From Armigeres subalbatus (taxonomy: Eukaryota; Arthropoda; Insecta; Diptera; Culicidae): a stretch of 64,000 bases of DNA. Both the position numbers and the translations under genes were made by a program. Below the pieces are notes generated by a model. It saw only the letters and a list, made by a program, of their open reading frames with translations. It did not search any database and was not told where the DNA came from. Location of the stretch: positions 142,003,271 to 142,067,270 of the forward strand of contig NC_085139.1 in NCBI RefSeq assembly GCF_024139115.2. The letters run 5' to 3'. Shown piece after piece: positions 1-10,484 of this stretch (its first letter is position 1; each line of letters opens with the position of its first letter).

Positions 1-1
1 T

Positions 2-289
2 ACATCCCCTACACGAGCATCATTTTCGTTCAACAATTGCGATACCTTCATCCGAGAGTTACCCTCGCTAGTTTCTAGTCGTCCTGGGTCAATAAAAAGT
101 GAGACATTTGTCACCGTGCGTTTTGATGATGGGTCGAAATTAAAATCTTCAAATCAAGCACGCTGTGAATCCGTAACACCCGGTGGCGATGTGCCCCCGT
201 CACTTTATGCTGATGTTGAACTGACAAACAAAAATAGGAGGAAGGAAGAAATTGTATCCCTTCTTATTATTGAGAGCATTTTGTTGTAG
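2..289 (+). CDS. Unrecognised open frame, cut by the left edge of the window
   Basis: The frame starting at base 2 stays open for about 95 codons until a TAG at 287-289, with no initiator needed because the window begins inside it. The translation is mixed in composition (for example TFVTVRFDDGSKL and VTPGGDVPPSLYADVEL) and does not look like a simple repeat, which is unusual for this window. No family was recognised. It may be the 3' part of a host exon, a fragment of a mobile element, or chance. No splice acceptor can be seen because the upstream sequence is missing. Confidence 0.3.
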   Translation, partial: TSPTRASFSFNNCDTFIRELPSLVSSRPGSIKSETFVTVRFDDGSKLKSSNQARCESVTPGGDVPPSLYADVELTNKNRRKEEIVSLLIIESILL

Positions 290-734
290 AGGTTTCGCAC
301 AGGCTAAAATAACATGGCAACAATAACAACTGTTTGTCACTTCGGTTAAAGAAAATTGGAATGAGAGCCCTCGAACTGTACGATGGAATTATCGCGGATT
401 CCCGCTTACATGTTCGTACGAGATTGCAATTTTCGTCACCCGCAGAGCTAGTGCAATTGAGTGGAATATGAGTGATTACTTCAGATAATTCCTTATGGAG
501 AATAATATTAGGGAGAAGGTTCACTACAATAGGAGAATGAAATGGAAAAGATGATTTTCAATTCAGGTATCTATATTTTCGTACGATCGAAGTTCTGTTA
601 TTGCCACTGCTTATTCACATATAAATATTTCGAATTTGCAGAAAAACGGTTATATAGCCCTGTTGCAACATAAAAGATACTGTTCCATTCCGATTTCATG
701 TTTGGTCGCAAATTCGTCTCGTATAGAAATCTAA
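290..734. other. Unassigned AT-rich DNA
   Basis: No coding frame of note, repeat or tRNA-like signal was recognised here. Confidence 0.3.
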
Positions 735-845
735 CGTCCTCTGGTCCTCTTCAACTGCGGAAAGATGATGGCTTACGAAGCATGCCGCCTCTTCCGGGTT
801 TGTAGCTGCATAATATTTTCAACTGATATGCCGTGTTATATAGTC
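735..845 (-). pseudogene. Short fragment of the RTE-like LINE 3' coding end
   Basis: The plus strand carries the same word order as 2235-2400 (gtcctcttcaactgc, then cgcctcttccgggtt, then gccgtgttatata), with a small deletion and several substitutions. It is a decayed piece of the C-terminal coding end of the same LINE family, on the minus strand. It cannot encode a product. Confidence 0.6.
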
Positions 846-954
846 TTATAAAATAGAGTTACTGCTCCTGGACAACAAATATGCACAGCTCACCAATTGA
901 ATAGTATGCATGGGATTAGAAAGCTATTCTCCCTGTACATGATTAGTAGTTTCA

Positions 955-1165
955 TTGAATAAAGACCAATTACGATGCCGGCCACGTCCTCATAGTCAAT
1001 TCAGGATTAGAAGAGGAAAATTAGTTTGGCACTCATTGCTACAAGAGGCCGAGGAATCCTCTGCATCTCCGTGAGCGGGAAAGGAAATAAACAGTTGGTT
1101 AGTTGAGAAGGTAATTCATGGGAAGTCACTTTGGCAGGGTTACTAGAAATGGCATCAAGTAGCTC
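955..1165. repeat. Dispersed repeat K, copy 1
   Basis: Words such as gatgccggccacgtcctca, actcattgctacaagag, ctgcatctcc and aaggtaat occur in the same order at 61288-61480, and a related stretch lies at 47762-47900. The family and its mode of movement are unknown. 1166-1629 beyond it holds nothing that could be assigned. Confidence 0.6.
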
Positions 1166-1629
1166 GCATTCACTCATATAATGCGACAGGAATAGAAGCA
1201 GAACGATAAACGATGCTTCCAAAATGAACCGAATCATATCTATCAGTACAAAGCTGGCGAGTGCCTCCTGTAAAAATGTGTGTAGCACTGCTTTAGTTTC
1301 GATACTGATTCATCACCAAATGGAGAGTGATCGCGGTATGCGTAAGTTTCGTTCTGTTCGTGTTCTACTTTTGCGTCGGCTCGGCCTCTATTCATCACCA
1401 GCAGAACTGGGAAATTTGCGATCAGATGCGATGATGTTTGTCGATGACTGAAGATTAAGATGTTTTGTTCTGGTCAACCCTAGTGATGATAGGCCAAATC
1501 GAATCACCGCGATGCATTGCTATGGACAGGGGAAAAATTGAAACGAACAGCGAGCGAAGTAGTCGGAGTCAGTATAGGTAGTCCAAAATGCACCTTTAGA
1601 GTTTTTACATATTTTCACCAATATAAACA

Positions 1630-1945
1630 AAAATTTCGAACTATTTCAAAGAACTCAACCATTTAAGTCAATAGATTAAAAGCACTTAACTATTGAAAAA
1701 ATGAATTTCGTCTGGCACTGTTTAAAATTGGTAAACCAACCAATTCCGGACGTGCATCGCAAGCACAGACATCAAAATCGTGCAACTTACGGGAGGGCCG
1801 CACAGTACTGTTGCAGCAATTACGCCGGTAGCAGCAGAAAGCGGATCATTGCGAGGCCGTCTACAACAGCAGCAGCAGTCTAGGAAAATCTCCACGCAAT
1901 GCTCGGACCATCGTTTGGTTGTTGATTGGGGGGCTTTGGGACAGA
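1630..1945 (+). repeat. Repeat P plus start of repeat R (left, inverted partner of 11060-11400)
   Basis: The segment reading gtaaaccaaccaattcc, then gtgcatcgcaagcacagac, then atcaaaatcgtgcaacttac is found in reverse complement at 11210-11280. The match extends through a gtagcagcag stretch and then into ctcggaccatcgtttgg, the beginning of repeat R. In both places P passes directly into R, so the two sites are copies of one unit in opposite orientation. Short open frames inside it are incidental. Confidence 0.65.
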
Positions 1946-2025
1946 ATGTCGAAGGACAAAAGGTCGACAGACAAAAGGTCGAAGAGACAAAAGGACGAAA
2001 GGACAAAAGGTCGGAAGCCCAAAAT
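1938..2025 (+). repeat. Minisatellite of gacaaaaggtcga-type units
   Basis: About five imperfect 13-17 bp units (gacaaaaggtcgacag and variants) lie in tandem. The reverse-complement array is at 5378-5520, on the other side of the LINE at 2108-4430. Confidence 0.8.
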
Positions 2026-2155
2026 TTAAAAATCTATAATTCTGTACACATGAAAAAAACAAAATATACGACAACAAGTTTGAAAACATATTTCTGAAGA
2101 AAAATCTTACTTACTTGATACTTGATACTTGATGGGCTACAGCTCTTCGGTGAAC

Positions 2156-3645
2156 CTACGCCGAATGGAGTATCCTTCTCCACTGGACTCGATCCTGGGC
2201 CAATCGCTTCCAGTCGCCCTGAACATTGAGCGCCCTCAGGTCCTCTTCAACTGCAAAAAGCCATCGTGTACGCGGCCTTCCACGAAGCCTGCGGCCTCTT
2301 CCGGGTTCTCTACTAAATATTATTTTCGCTTGACGTTCTTCCGGCATACGAACAACGTGACCAGCCCACCGTAGTCTGCCGTGTTGTATAAGCTGAATAA
2401 TATCCAGCCCTTTATACACCTGGTACAATTCGTGATTCATGCGACGCCGCCAGATGCCGTTCTCCTGTTTACCGCCGAGTATTGTCCGCAGCACCTTACG
2501 CTCAAACACTCCGAGAGCTCTCCGATCAGCCTCCTTTAACGTCCATGTCTCATGGCCGTATAAAGCCACCGGAAGAATCAGAGTAGTATACAGCGCGAGT
2601 TTTGTTTTCGTTTGCAGACTACGGGACTTAAGCTGGTTACGAAGTCCGTAATAAGCCCTATTTGCAGCTGCAATACGCCTTTTCACCTCGCGGGTAACAT
2701 CATTATTGCACGTCACTAATGTTCCAAGATACACAAATTCTTCTACCACTTCAAATTTTTCACCATCCAGCACTATTTCGCTACCACCACCACTAATGAA
2801 CCCACGTTGATTGCCAGCGACCATGTACTTCGTTTTGCTGGTATTGATCGTGAGTCCAATCCTCGCTGTCTCCCTCTTAAAAGGCGCAAAAGCCTCTTCC
2901 ACGGCACGGCGATCAATTCCGATAATATCGATATCGTCCGCAAATCCCAGGAGCATATGCGATTTTGTAATAATGGTACCGCTTCTTTGCACACCAGCTC
3001 TCCTAATCGCTCCCTCGAGCGCTATATTGAACAGTAGATTCGAGAGTGCATCACCCTGCTTTAATCCATCTAAGGTAACAAATGACGTCGATATTTCATC
3101 CGCAACCCTTACACTTGATTTCGATCCGTCCAACGTTATACGAATCAGCCGTATAAGTTTCGCCGGAAAACCATGTTCAAGCTTAATTTGCCATAATTCA
3201 TTCCGTTTCACTGAATCGTACGCCGCCTTGAAATCAATAAACAGATGATGTGTCTGCAAGTTGTACTCCCGGAATTTATCAAGGATTTGTCTCAGGGTAA
3301 ACATTTGATCCGTCGTTGATCGGCCCTCACGAAAACCTGCTTGGTATTCGCCGACGAAGGACTCTTCAAGCGGTCTCAATCTGTTGAACAGAATACGGGA
3401 CATAATTTTGTACGCCGAATTAAGGAGGGTTATTCCTCGGTAATTGGCGCACTCCAGTCTGTGCCCTTTCTTAAAGAGAGGGCAAATGAGGCCGTCCAAC
3501 CAGCTAGCAGGCATTTCCTCGTCTTCCCATATTTTCGACATAATATGGTGCAGAACTTCATAAAGCTGCTCACTGCCATGTTTGAGAAGTTCAGCCGGGA
3601 GCTGGTCCTTCCCCGCAGCCTTATTGTTTTTCAGCTCTTTGACAG
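2156..3645 (-). pseudogene. Reverse transcriptase and C-terminal domain of the RTE-like LINE
   Basis: A 461-codon uninterrupted stretch from 3541 carries the RT signature in order: a YRGITLLNSAYK-like motif, FIDFKAAYDSV (motif A aspartate), GLKQGDALSN, and GFADDIDIIG (FADD box with the catalytic aspartates). The C-terminal part contains LYGHETWTLKEADRRALGVF and GRLRWAGHVVRMPEE, a domain that also occurs broken at 23949-24356, 24552-24948 and 38518-38818. Continuity upstream is lost by a one-base frame shift near 3640-3650 (the lysine-rich EVKK run), so the protein cannot be read from the endonuclease into the RT. The catalytic motifs themselves are intact. Confidence 0.8.
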
Positions 3646-4430
3646 CTTTTTAACCTCATCTAGTGTAGGTGACTCCACAGCTTGTCCATCGTCGCTAATA
3701 TTTATTCTGTTCACCGATGCACCGTCACTTCCTCCATTCAACAAAGTCTCGAAGTGTTGCTTCCACCTGGCAGCCACTTCAGTTTTATCTGTCAGCAAAT
3801 TCCCTTGTTGGTCGTTGCACATGACGGGAGATGGCGCTGTATTTCTCCGTATGCCATTGACAGACTCATAAAACCTCCGCATATCGTTCTGTTCCATTTT
3901 TTCCTGCGCCTCACTAATAACTTGTTCTTCGTACTCTTTTTTCTTCCTGCGGTGGGTTCGTTTTTCGGCTGCTCTTGCTTCCTTGTACCGATCTCTATTC
4001 GATCGGGTACCTGACACCAACATCCGGCTTCTGGCAACGTTCTTCTCGTCTGTCACTCTCTGACACTCCACATCGAACCAACCCGTCCTGGGTCGCCTCT
4101 GTGCAGTGCCTACCACTTCTCGTGCTGTTGTGCTCACCGCTCCATGGATCGACTCCCTTGAAGTTTTCGCTAACGTTGATTGCACTTATCCGTTCGTCGA
4201 GCTTCTGGCGGTACTCAGCCGATACTCCTTCCGCCGACAATCGCTGGATATTGTAACGCATCGTTCGCTGTGATCTCTCGTTCGATACAGTTGACAACCG
4301 TGATCGAATTTTACTGACAACGAGGTAGTGATCAGAGTCAATGTTCGGACCTCTGAATGTCCGCACATCGATAACATCCGAGAAATGGCGCCCATCCACC
4401 AGAACATGGTCTATCTGGTTGCAAGTTTCA
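3631..4430 (-). pseudogene. Endonuclease C-terminus and linker of the RTE-like LINE
   Basis: The segment read from 4420 down ends an APE-type endonuclease: [19 protein letters not shown] then [13 protein letters not shown], where SDHYLV is the usual terminal motif with the catalytic His. A charged linker follows (ARAAEKRTHRRKKKEYEE) and leads to the RT. A frame shift near 4170-4190 separates the endonuclease from the linker, and another near 3645 separates the linker from the RT. The first part of the endonuclease is absent. Confidence 0.7.
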
Positions 4431-5377
4431 GAAAAATCTAGCTTATTACATTTCCTAGAGATTTCTCCTTCTTTATTTCATGGGCAAATCTTTGATCAAT
4501 TTACAGGGAATATACAGCAGCCAGGGCAAGCATTGTATGATTTTTATTTGTTCTCGGGACGATGAAGCTGGATAATTAGTACTGAGTGAAACACGTTGGT
4601 TTTGGTATCTTTGAACCAGTGTCGTATAATGATTTTTTTTCGCAGCTGACCAACGCGACTTCCTATACATTCCTATACATTACATTCCGATGTCGATCAT
4701 GCAGATACAGAAAATTGTCGGTCTCTTTTAGCAATGTGTGTCAAATTTATGTTTCACCCCTCATCATGTATTAGATGGGGATGTCATTGGTTCAATTTAA
4801 CGTGACGTCGTTGTTGGTTTTAAATAAAAAATAAACACTGAAGCATGTACACTAAGACTGGCCTTAAGCTGTACATAATAGCTTAAATTACATATTATTC
4901 GGTGATTCAGCCGTACGAATCATTTTAATTAACACTCAAACACGCGTGATGTTGTATTTTGTACAACATTAAAGAAAAAAATCTCTCATGGTACACAGCA
5001 TGAACGAGCCTGCATACGTGTTCCAGGATTGCGCGCGTCCCGAACGGTTTATAATCATGATTGTGCATATGAATATTGCTTATTGGTGGTAGAGAAATAA
5101 GAGGTTGTGGGTTCAAGTCAAGATTGGGTCATCGTTCTTACGAACAATCTGTAGGTCAGCTGTCTAAATTGCTCTAAGAAGTATGTTATATTACAATTTT
5201 CTTTATGCCATAAATATATTTTTTTTTTAAATATCAAGACATTTCAATTTGTTGAAAACACGGCCTAATCTGACCTCTATTTGGCCAATTGTCACCCCCG
5301 ATGACGGTACCTACATTATAGTGTTGCTTTGTATTGTTCTCAATACTATAGCTTTTCAATTTTACCCAATTTTGTAA
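4431..5377. other. Unassigned DNA between LINE and minisatellite
   Basis: AT-rich sequence with no recognised coding content, tRNA-like fold or clear repeat boundary. Confidence 0.3.
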
Positions 5378-5520
5378 TTTCGACCTTTTGCCCCTTCGAT
5401 CTTTTGTCCTTTCGACATTTTGTCCATGTGACCATTTGTCAACTCGACCATTTGTCCATTCGACCTTTTGTCCTTCGACCTTTTGTCTTTCGACTTTTTG
5501 TCCGTCGATCTTTTGTTATA
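5378..5520 (-). repeat. Minisatellite of ttcgaccttttgtcc-type units
   Basis: Eight or nine imperfect units of the form cgaccttttgtcctt lie in tandem. This is the reverse complement of the array at 1938-2025. Translations look repetitive (FCPSTFCL) but only reflect the unit. Confidence 0.85.
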
Positions 5521-5714
5521 GACTTGTTTGTGACGCACCGTGCAAAAAAGAATCTGTCCTTTTCAGGACCAAAACAAGATGAGAAGAAGGGTCGAATGCA
5601 AAAATGGAATCGGTTGCGGTCCTGGAACATCAGTGACTGTACTGAAAATATATTAAAGTGGTGACCACTTAGCGTAAAAACATCGAGTGACTGCCAGGTA
5701 GTACCAGAAGCTAA

Positions 5715-5870
5715 GTGAATCTTTTACGCTAGGTTCGGACTAACGTTTGGTTGTTATGAGTGATTGGGGAGGCGCATTGTGGATTGAAAACGATTCTTTT
5801 CAGATCCACCATTGCAAACAAAAGAAGATAGAGTCAAAAAAATCCTTAAAAGTACAAATAAAAACCCCTT
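5715..5870 (+). repeat. Repeat R, left copy
   Basis: The order ttcggactaacgtttgg, ggcgcattgtgg, gattcttttcag, ccaccattg matches the reverse complement of 10812-10920 (gatagtccgtatcttgc, caatgcgcct, aagaatcgattttg, caatggtag). It lies just outside the H2B flank, as does R in the right copy. Confidence 0.65.
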
Positions 5871-6060
5871 GGCGACAGCAGAAAGTTGAAGTTGGTAACA
5901 GTGAAAGCGCTCGTTGCAGGTAGACGCTGGAAAAATTCATTCGTAAGGATGGCGCTTTACATCATCGAGCGGCTGACGTTGGCGCTAGTAGCAGTGAAGT
6001 GGAATTTTCTTCCAAAATTCTAATTTTCTGCGTGCGCAGTACTAAAACCCCTCTCTTCTG
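5871..6060 (-). repeat. Flank shared with 9950-10150 and 8640-8790
   Basis: Read on the minus strand this stretch has cactgctactagcgccaac, gtcagcc, gcgccatcc and ctgcaacgagcgctttcac. It aligns with the plus strand at 9960-10130 (cactactgatgccactgtc, gacgtcatccattc, ttgcaaggagcgcatgggc). A third, plus-strand copy is at 8640-8790. Confidence 0.6.
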
Positions 6061-6073
6061 TGAGCGCGACTGG

Positions 6074-6089
6074 GACCCTGAAAAGAGCC
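6074..6089 (-). promoter_or_regulatory. Histone-type 3' stem-loop
   Basis: On the minus strand the sequence GGCTCTTTTCAGGGTC lies downstream of the H2B remnant. The canonical replication-dependent histone mRNA element is a 6-bp stem and 4-nt loop of the GGYYCTTTTCAGRRCC type. Here the stem still pairs, with two G-U pairs, and the loop TTTC is kept. A purine-rich agaagagagggg follows, like the downstream element that binds U7 snRNA. Confidence 0.6.
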
Positions 6090-6312
6090 GTGTTGGGTGG
6101 AGCTACGTCCTCGATCTCGTTCACTTGGAGCTTTGGTGGTGGCTTTGAAGATGGTGGTGGTGGTCTCTGAAGAAACAGAGACGGCGTGCTTGGTAAGCTC
6201 GTTCGAATTCTGAGGCTTACGGCGGTCTGAATCGCGCTGGTGGTGATCGTTGAGCGGTTGAAGTACTCCAGACGGGAGGTCTCAGCCTCGATCGCTCAAA
6301 AATGTCGTTTTA
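6090..6312 (-). pseudogene. H2B: Histone H2B pseudogene fragment (left)
   Basis: Minus-strand reading gives NDIFE, then after a one-base loss IEAETSRLEYFNRSTIT, TSAIQTAV and, after another shift, ELTKHAVS. These follow the order of the second half of the H2B histone fold (family wording: VNDIFERIAAEASRL, STITSREIQTAV, ELAKHAVSEG). The N-terminal half is missing, the leucine-rich LLLPG part is damaged, and the C-terminal tail is not recognisable. The histone stem-loop follows at the expected side. This is a decayed copy, not a working histone gene. A second H2B remnant lies at 9776-9911 in opposite orientation inside the same repeat unit. Confidence 0.8.
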
Positions 6313-7079
6313 TAGAGACAACGCTTAAAGGAAGCTGTTAAAGTTTTTGTTTTATCTTGAAATCGTTGTGAAATTTGTAGGCGTTTCTTGTGAAACAGAA
6401 GACGTACTGTTGCTCTTACTGCACATAAAAACAAAACTGTTCCATATAGTTTTAAAATCAATTAAATATGGGACAATTGCGTTTAGAGTAGTAGCTTGGA
6501 TCTCATAATAAGCAAACTGAAACGAAATTTGCTCTGCATTAAACTTTAATTCTAACGCTTCCTTCCACTTATTTGCCATTGGGGGGTAACTGTTTTTGCA
6601 AAGCTGTATGAAACAAGTTATGATGGATTATTAGTACAGATGCCCCTCACAATTGGAGCCTTTTTAAAGGAGCTTGTCATAGGGTACATCTTCTCGAATC
6701 ACGTCATTATTGTTGCAGCTTGCGTAGATGATTGCGTTTTGCGGTAGTGTCCTCTACAAAACACAAAACGGGGCACAGAAGGACATCAAATCCAAACTCT
6801 CCCTAACTTGATGTTCTGTAACTCGTTATTTTCCCCAACTCGATGAAACTCAAAGATCCTTGAATCTAGCACACTGCGTTCTCTCCGTAAGTCGATATCT
6901 CCATTACTCGATATTCTCTAAGTCGAGGAAATTTTCCAATGCATTTTCACCTCGCTAAATTGATGTTGTCATAAACGGTTCACATACACGATATACACGA
7001 TGTCGGGCCATTTGTTCGAATTCCGTTTTATTGAATGCCATTTAGCCCAATAGTTGAAAATTAACTTGTATTGTGATTA
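6313..7079. other. Unassigned DNA
   Basis: No supportable gene. The stretch around 6820-6930 repeats a loose 'ctcgat/gtcgat' theme (aactcgatgaaactc, taagtcgatatctcc, ttactcgatattctc), similar to 12570-12620, but is too short and divergent to call. Confidence 0.3.
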
Positions 7080-7420
7080 GTGAAAAGTGAGTAATGAAAA
7101 GTGAGAGCGAGTTGGAGTGAGAAATTCACAGTGAAAAGTGCGATGAGGAAATTGAGAAGTGGAAAGTGAGAAGTATGGAGTAAGAAGTTAGAAGTGAAAA
7201 GTGGAAATTGAGAACTAAGAAGTGAGAAGTGCTAAGTGAGAGGTGGAAATGAGGTGAAAAGTGAAAAGTGGGAAATGAGAAATGAGAATTAAGAAGTGAA
7301 AAGTAAGAAGTTAGAAGTATGTATTGAAAATCGGGAAGTGAAAAGCGTGGAGTGAAAAATGAATAGAAGAAAGTGAGATGTGAGAAGTGAGAAGAAAGAA
7401 GCGAAAAATAAAAAGTAGAA
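7080..7420. repeat. GA-rich minisatellite (agtgagaagtgaaa units)
   Basis: Dozens of imperfect 7-14 bp units of the form gtgagaa/gtgaaaa make up this tract. It is followed by gacgtaggattacgt at 7450, a motif whose reverse complement precedes the similar array at 11510. Confidence 0.85.
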
Positions 7421-8389
7421 GGTTGTATCCGAGACACGACCGCCAATTGGACGTAGGATTACGTGAAGTGTAGAAGATTTTATTTTGAAATTCTGAATAT
7501 ATTCCTGGGTTGGAATATCCTCGGCATGTCTCATGTCCTGGAAATAAATGGGCGAAAACCCGATTGTTACTATAAACTCATTTCGGTTTATAACTATAAG
7601 CACAGTATTAAAGAAACAGAAGATCGGTAAACAACAACCTTAACAACAACTTCCTCCATGAATATTTGGTGACCCTGAAAAGTGCCGATCGTTTATGTTG
7701 GCTTGAAGCCTTTTGAAGTGATGTACGCCGTGGTCCCGATGAATGTTAAGGGCTGTATCAATGCACTGTTGGGCTGAATCTGTAGAAAACGTAGAAAAGA
7801 ACAAAACGGAATAAATGTTTCATATTAAATACATTATGCTCCAAATATAAATTTAGTTACCAAATACTCAAGCTTCATTTTCAGGAGCAATTATCTATTT
7901 TTTCTACGGACTGTATTGTATGTCAATGATTGGTCATTCAGGTTGAAATCGAACGTTTTGGCAGATGAACTAGCGGAACAACGACGATCAGTGACGTTAA
8001 TCCACTTCACTGGGATGGTATTGGTTCTAGAATAAAATAACATAACTGATGGAGAGAACTATGTTTAATTATACATCATTAGTTTTACCTCGGGACACCG
8101 AAAAAATCGACAAAATAGGTCGGCGGTAGGAAAAGTGCAGTATCTCCTGCATTCCACACTTACGTTCCGGGTGAACATTAGATCGAGACATGTGCCACCC
8201 AGAGTAGTCGCTATAGTTGGATCCGAAGCACAATCCAGATAGAGAAACTGCTTCATGAACCAGATGAAATCTCTGTAGGTTCTTAGATTAGTAGATGCTG
8301 GGATTAAAGATGATATTCGATGGAAAATTTACTCAACTGTTAGCAATTTTCATATTTATTTGAATACGGTGTTGTTCTATTGCTCTCAA
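7421..8389. other. Unassigned DNA at the centre of the inverted H2B-unit region
   Basis: No coding frame or repeat with a partner in the window was recognised, apart from the short palindrome-like gacgtaggattacgt motif at its start. Confidence 0.3.
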
Positions 8390-8640
8390 GCAATTATGAA
8401 TTGCACTTCGAAGAAAATTCGTCTTAGCCCAAACTTCTCCCATGTAATATGATGGTTATGATAAGAACCAATTTGTTTTCCACAATACGCCTATCCAATC
8501 ACAAGCAGCAACAAAGTTTATGATTTGTACTTTGAAAAATATTTGTCTCGGCTCAATCTTCTCTCGTGCGAAATTATGATTCTGGAAAGAACACATTTGT
8601 TTTCAGTAATGCACCTTCCCAATCACAAGCAGCGACAAAA
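8390..8640 (+). repeat. Two tandem diverged R-type units
   Basis: Unit one (gaattgcacttcgaagaaa, cttctcccatgta, caatcacaagcagcaac) is followed by unit two (gatttgtactttgaaaaat, cttctctcgtgcg, caatcacaagcagcgac). Similar units occur at 10270-10390, 10790-10960 and 10985-11100. Confidence 0.65.
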
Positions 8641-8790
8641 CCGAAGTAGAATCTAGAGAAAATTTCATTTCATTGCTACTGACACCAATGTCAGCCAATT
8701 GATAAGTTACCGCTAAGACGCGATAGACACCATCCATGCGAATCAATTTTCGCAGCATCCCCCTCCGAAGAGCCCTTGCGCTGCTGCCGA
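8641..8790 (+). repeat. Third copy of the H2B 3' flank
   Basis: aaatttcatttcattgctac, gacaccaatgtcagccaat, gacaccatccatgcg and gaagagcccttgcgctgctg match the flank at 9990-10130 in order and orientation. No H2B remnant was seen directly upstream of this copy. Confidence 0.6.
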
Positions 8791-9032
8791 CGCCAAGCGA
8801 TAATAATTTGTACTTTGAAGAAGTAAAAGAAGAAGAAGGAGAAGAGTGGTTATGTACGAAAGCACTGGCATCGAACGAACGAAAGGCGGAGCAAGCAAGC
8901 CGATGCCAAGCGATTATAATTTGCACTTTGAAGAAGTAAAAGAAGAAGAAGAAGGAAGAGAAGAAGAGACCCTGGTTATGTACGAAAGCACTGGCATCGA
9001 ACGAAAGAAAGGCGGAGCAAGCAAGCCGATGC
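8786..9032 (+). repeat. Tandem duplication of about 110-130 bp
   Basis: The segment from gccgacgccaagcgataa to gcggagcaagcaagccgatg is repeated directly, with the second unit extended by extra GAA triplets. Both include atgtacgaaagcactggcat. Open frames over it exist only because the unit lacks stops. Confidence 0.85.
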
Positions 9033-9324
9033 CAATAATACGGCTCCCAAAGGGGCCTCGTACTCCATGCAAACGTATTCTGACCAGCCGAAGTCTGGTT
9101 TTCTCGAAAAATCGGCAGGACAATTAAATCGCAGCGCCAATCACCCAGTCAACATTTTGGTACCTATATCTTTTGATATAGATTATTATATAAGAACCAA
9201 CTTAATCGTATATAATGCACAGATTGGCTATATACGAGTTTTATTATACGATTTTTTCCCGACATCATGAGAACAGTATTACGATTATACATAAAAATAT
9301 GAAAAATAAAAAAAAATCTTACCA

Positions 9325-9392
9325 GCACCAAACCAAGTCTCGAACACACGATCTTTGGATTTGCAGGCGGATACTCTACCACTGCACCATAC
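9325..9392 (-). ncRNA. tRNA-like Pol III head (degenerate)
   Basis: Minus-strand reading shows gcagtggtagagtatccgc (box A-like) and gtgtgttcgagac (box B-like) at tRNA spacing. The anticodon stem does not pair, so this is not a functional tRNA. It is more likely the head of a decayed SINE or a tRNA relic. The surrounding 9100-9740 is AT-rich and otherwise unassigned. Confidence 0.45.
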
Positions 9393-9775
9393 TGCACATC
9401 TTGTACTGACTCGGATTTTTATCCAACATAAACTACACAATTTATATTTTTACAACTGCTTGAAACTTCAACAAGTCATTTGGACTGAAGTGGTTTCGAT
9501 TGTATTACGATTCACATAGACATTCATTCGCACTCAACTAGGATATTGCAAGGAGTATAAGTCATTACGAGTTTTTATTCACACAATTACGATTGATTTT
9601 CACTACGGTAAAAATTATCGTATACGATGCATTCAATACAACATCCTTTGACAATAATCTGACAAAGTTTGATATACAATGCGATTCAGATTTTTGATGG
9701 ACGCAAATGCGACTTTATTTGCTGTTTGTTATACGATATGTGGTTTACTGGGCAGACATCAGCGGCGGTGAAAAG

Positions 9776-9911
9776 GCTGAGGAGAAACATAATCAAGGGC
9801 GTCTCATCGAAGGCGTCGAGTATTATAAACAGCCTCGTAAACGACATACTCGTGCGTGTTGAGCTGGCCAAGCCCGCCGTTTCGGAGGGTTCTAAAGTCG
9901 TCACCAAGTAA
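9776..9911 (+). pseudogene. H2B: Histone H2B pseudogene fragment (right), internally deleted
   Basis: The frame ending with TAA at 9909-9911 reads GVSSKASSIINSLVNDIL, then after VRV jumps to ELAKPAVSEGSKVVTK. The first part is the H2B alpha1/alpha2 start, the last part is the H2B alphaC helix. About 35 residues that normally lie between (the ERIAAEASRL to LLLPG region) are deleted without loss of frame. The basic N-terminal tail is reduced to a few residues (KRLRRNIIK). The stem-loop expected downstream is not present, but the following flank matches the flank of the left H2B copy. A larger open frame that starts upstream is not supported as a gene. Confidence 0.8.
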
Positions 9912-10390
9912 GTCAGCTCCTAGTGAATGAACGAGGAAGTAGCCACAGTCTCACTCAAAGAGGAGAGGTATTTTCGTACCGTGCACGCCGGAAATCAAAA
10001 TTTTGAAATGAATTTTCACTACTGATGCCACTGTCAGCCAATTTATGATTTGCCGCTGGAACACGATAGACGTCATCCATTCTAATACATTGTTTCGCAA
10101 CGTCTCCTTGCAAGGAGCGCATGGGCTGCTACCGGCAAAGAATTTTGCCCGTCACCAAGTGATAATGATTTGCATTTTTTGCAGATTTTTGTCTCGGCTC
10201 AACGCCGGTGTTGAACTTAATCTAGAATTAAAAAAACACCTAAATAAAGAATTAAAAAAAAAAAAATCTCGGCTCAACCTTCTCTCGTGTAAAAAGATGA
10301 TTTTGTTTCCAATGACGTGCTTTTCCAATAATAAACAGCAAGTATACCGAAATCAGAATCTTGGAAAAATCTCATTTGACTGCTAACGCA
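9912..10390 (+). repeat. H2B 3' flank and R-type unit, right copy
   Basis: Purine-rich aaagaggagagg, then cactactgatgccactgtc, gacgtcatccattctaata and ttgcaaggagcgcatgggc match the minus strand of 5880-6060. From about 10140 it continues into R-type units (tgcatttttt, ctcggctcaaccttctctcg) similar to 8530-8570. Confidence 0.6.
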
Positions 10391-10484
10391 ACTCAATGAT
10401 GTGAAAAGTCATCATTGTTTACTTCCCGCACTTTTACTGCTATCTATTCCAACTTTATACCGTCGCCAAGCGGTTATGATGTGC

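Larger units (their letters stand above)
2108..4430 (-). mobile_element. 5'-truncated RTE-like non-LTR retrotransposon
   Basis: Reading on the minus strand, the element runs from the C-terminal part of an endonuclease domain (about 4430), through a linker, to a reverse transcriptase and a C-terminal domain that stops at 2156. A short 3' UTR follows and ends in a tandem tacttgat-type tail near 2108-2130. The single-polyprotein layout with short-repeat tail suits the RTE clade, but the clade was assigned by eye. The N-terminal half of the endonuclease is missing, as expected for a 5' truncation. At least two frame shifts make the copy inactive. It lies between two oppositely oriented minisatellite arrays. 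Confidence 0.8.

Noticed and set aside
9325..9392. Functional tRNA gene
   Set aside because: Box A and B are recognisable but the anticodon stem does not pair and the acceptor ends are not complementary.
9669..9911. An 80-residue gene
   Set aside because: Only its second half has meaning, and that is an internally deleted histone H2B remnant.
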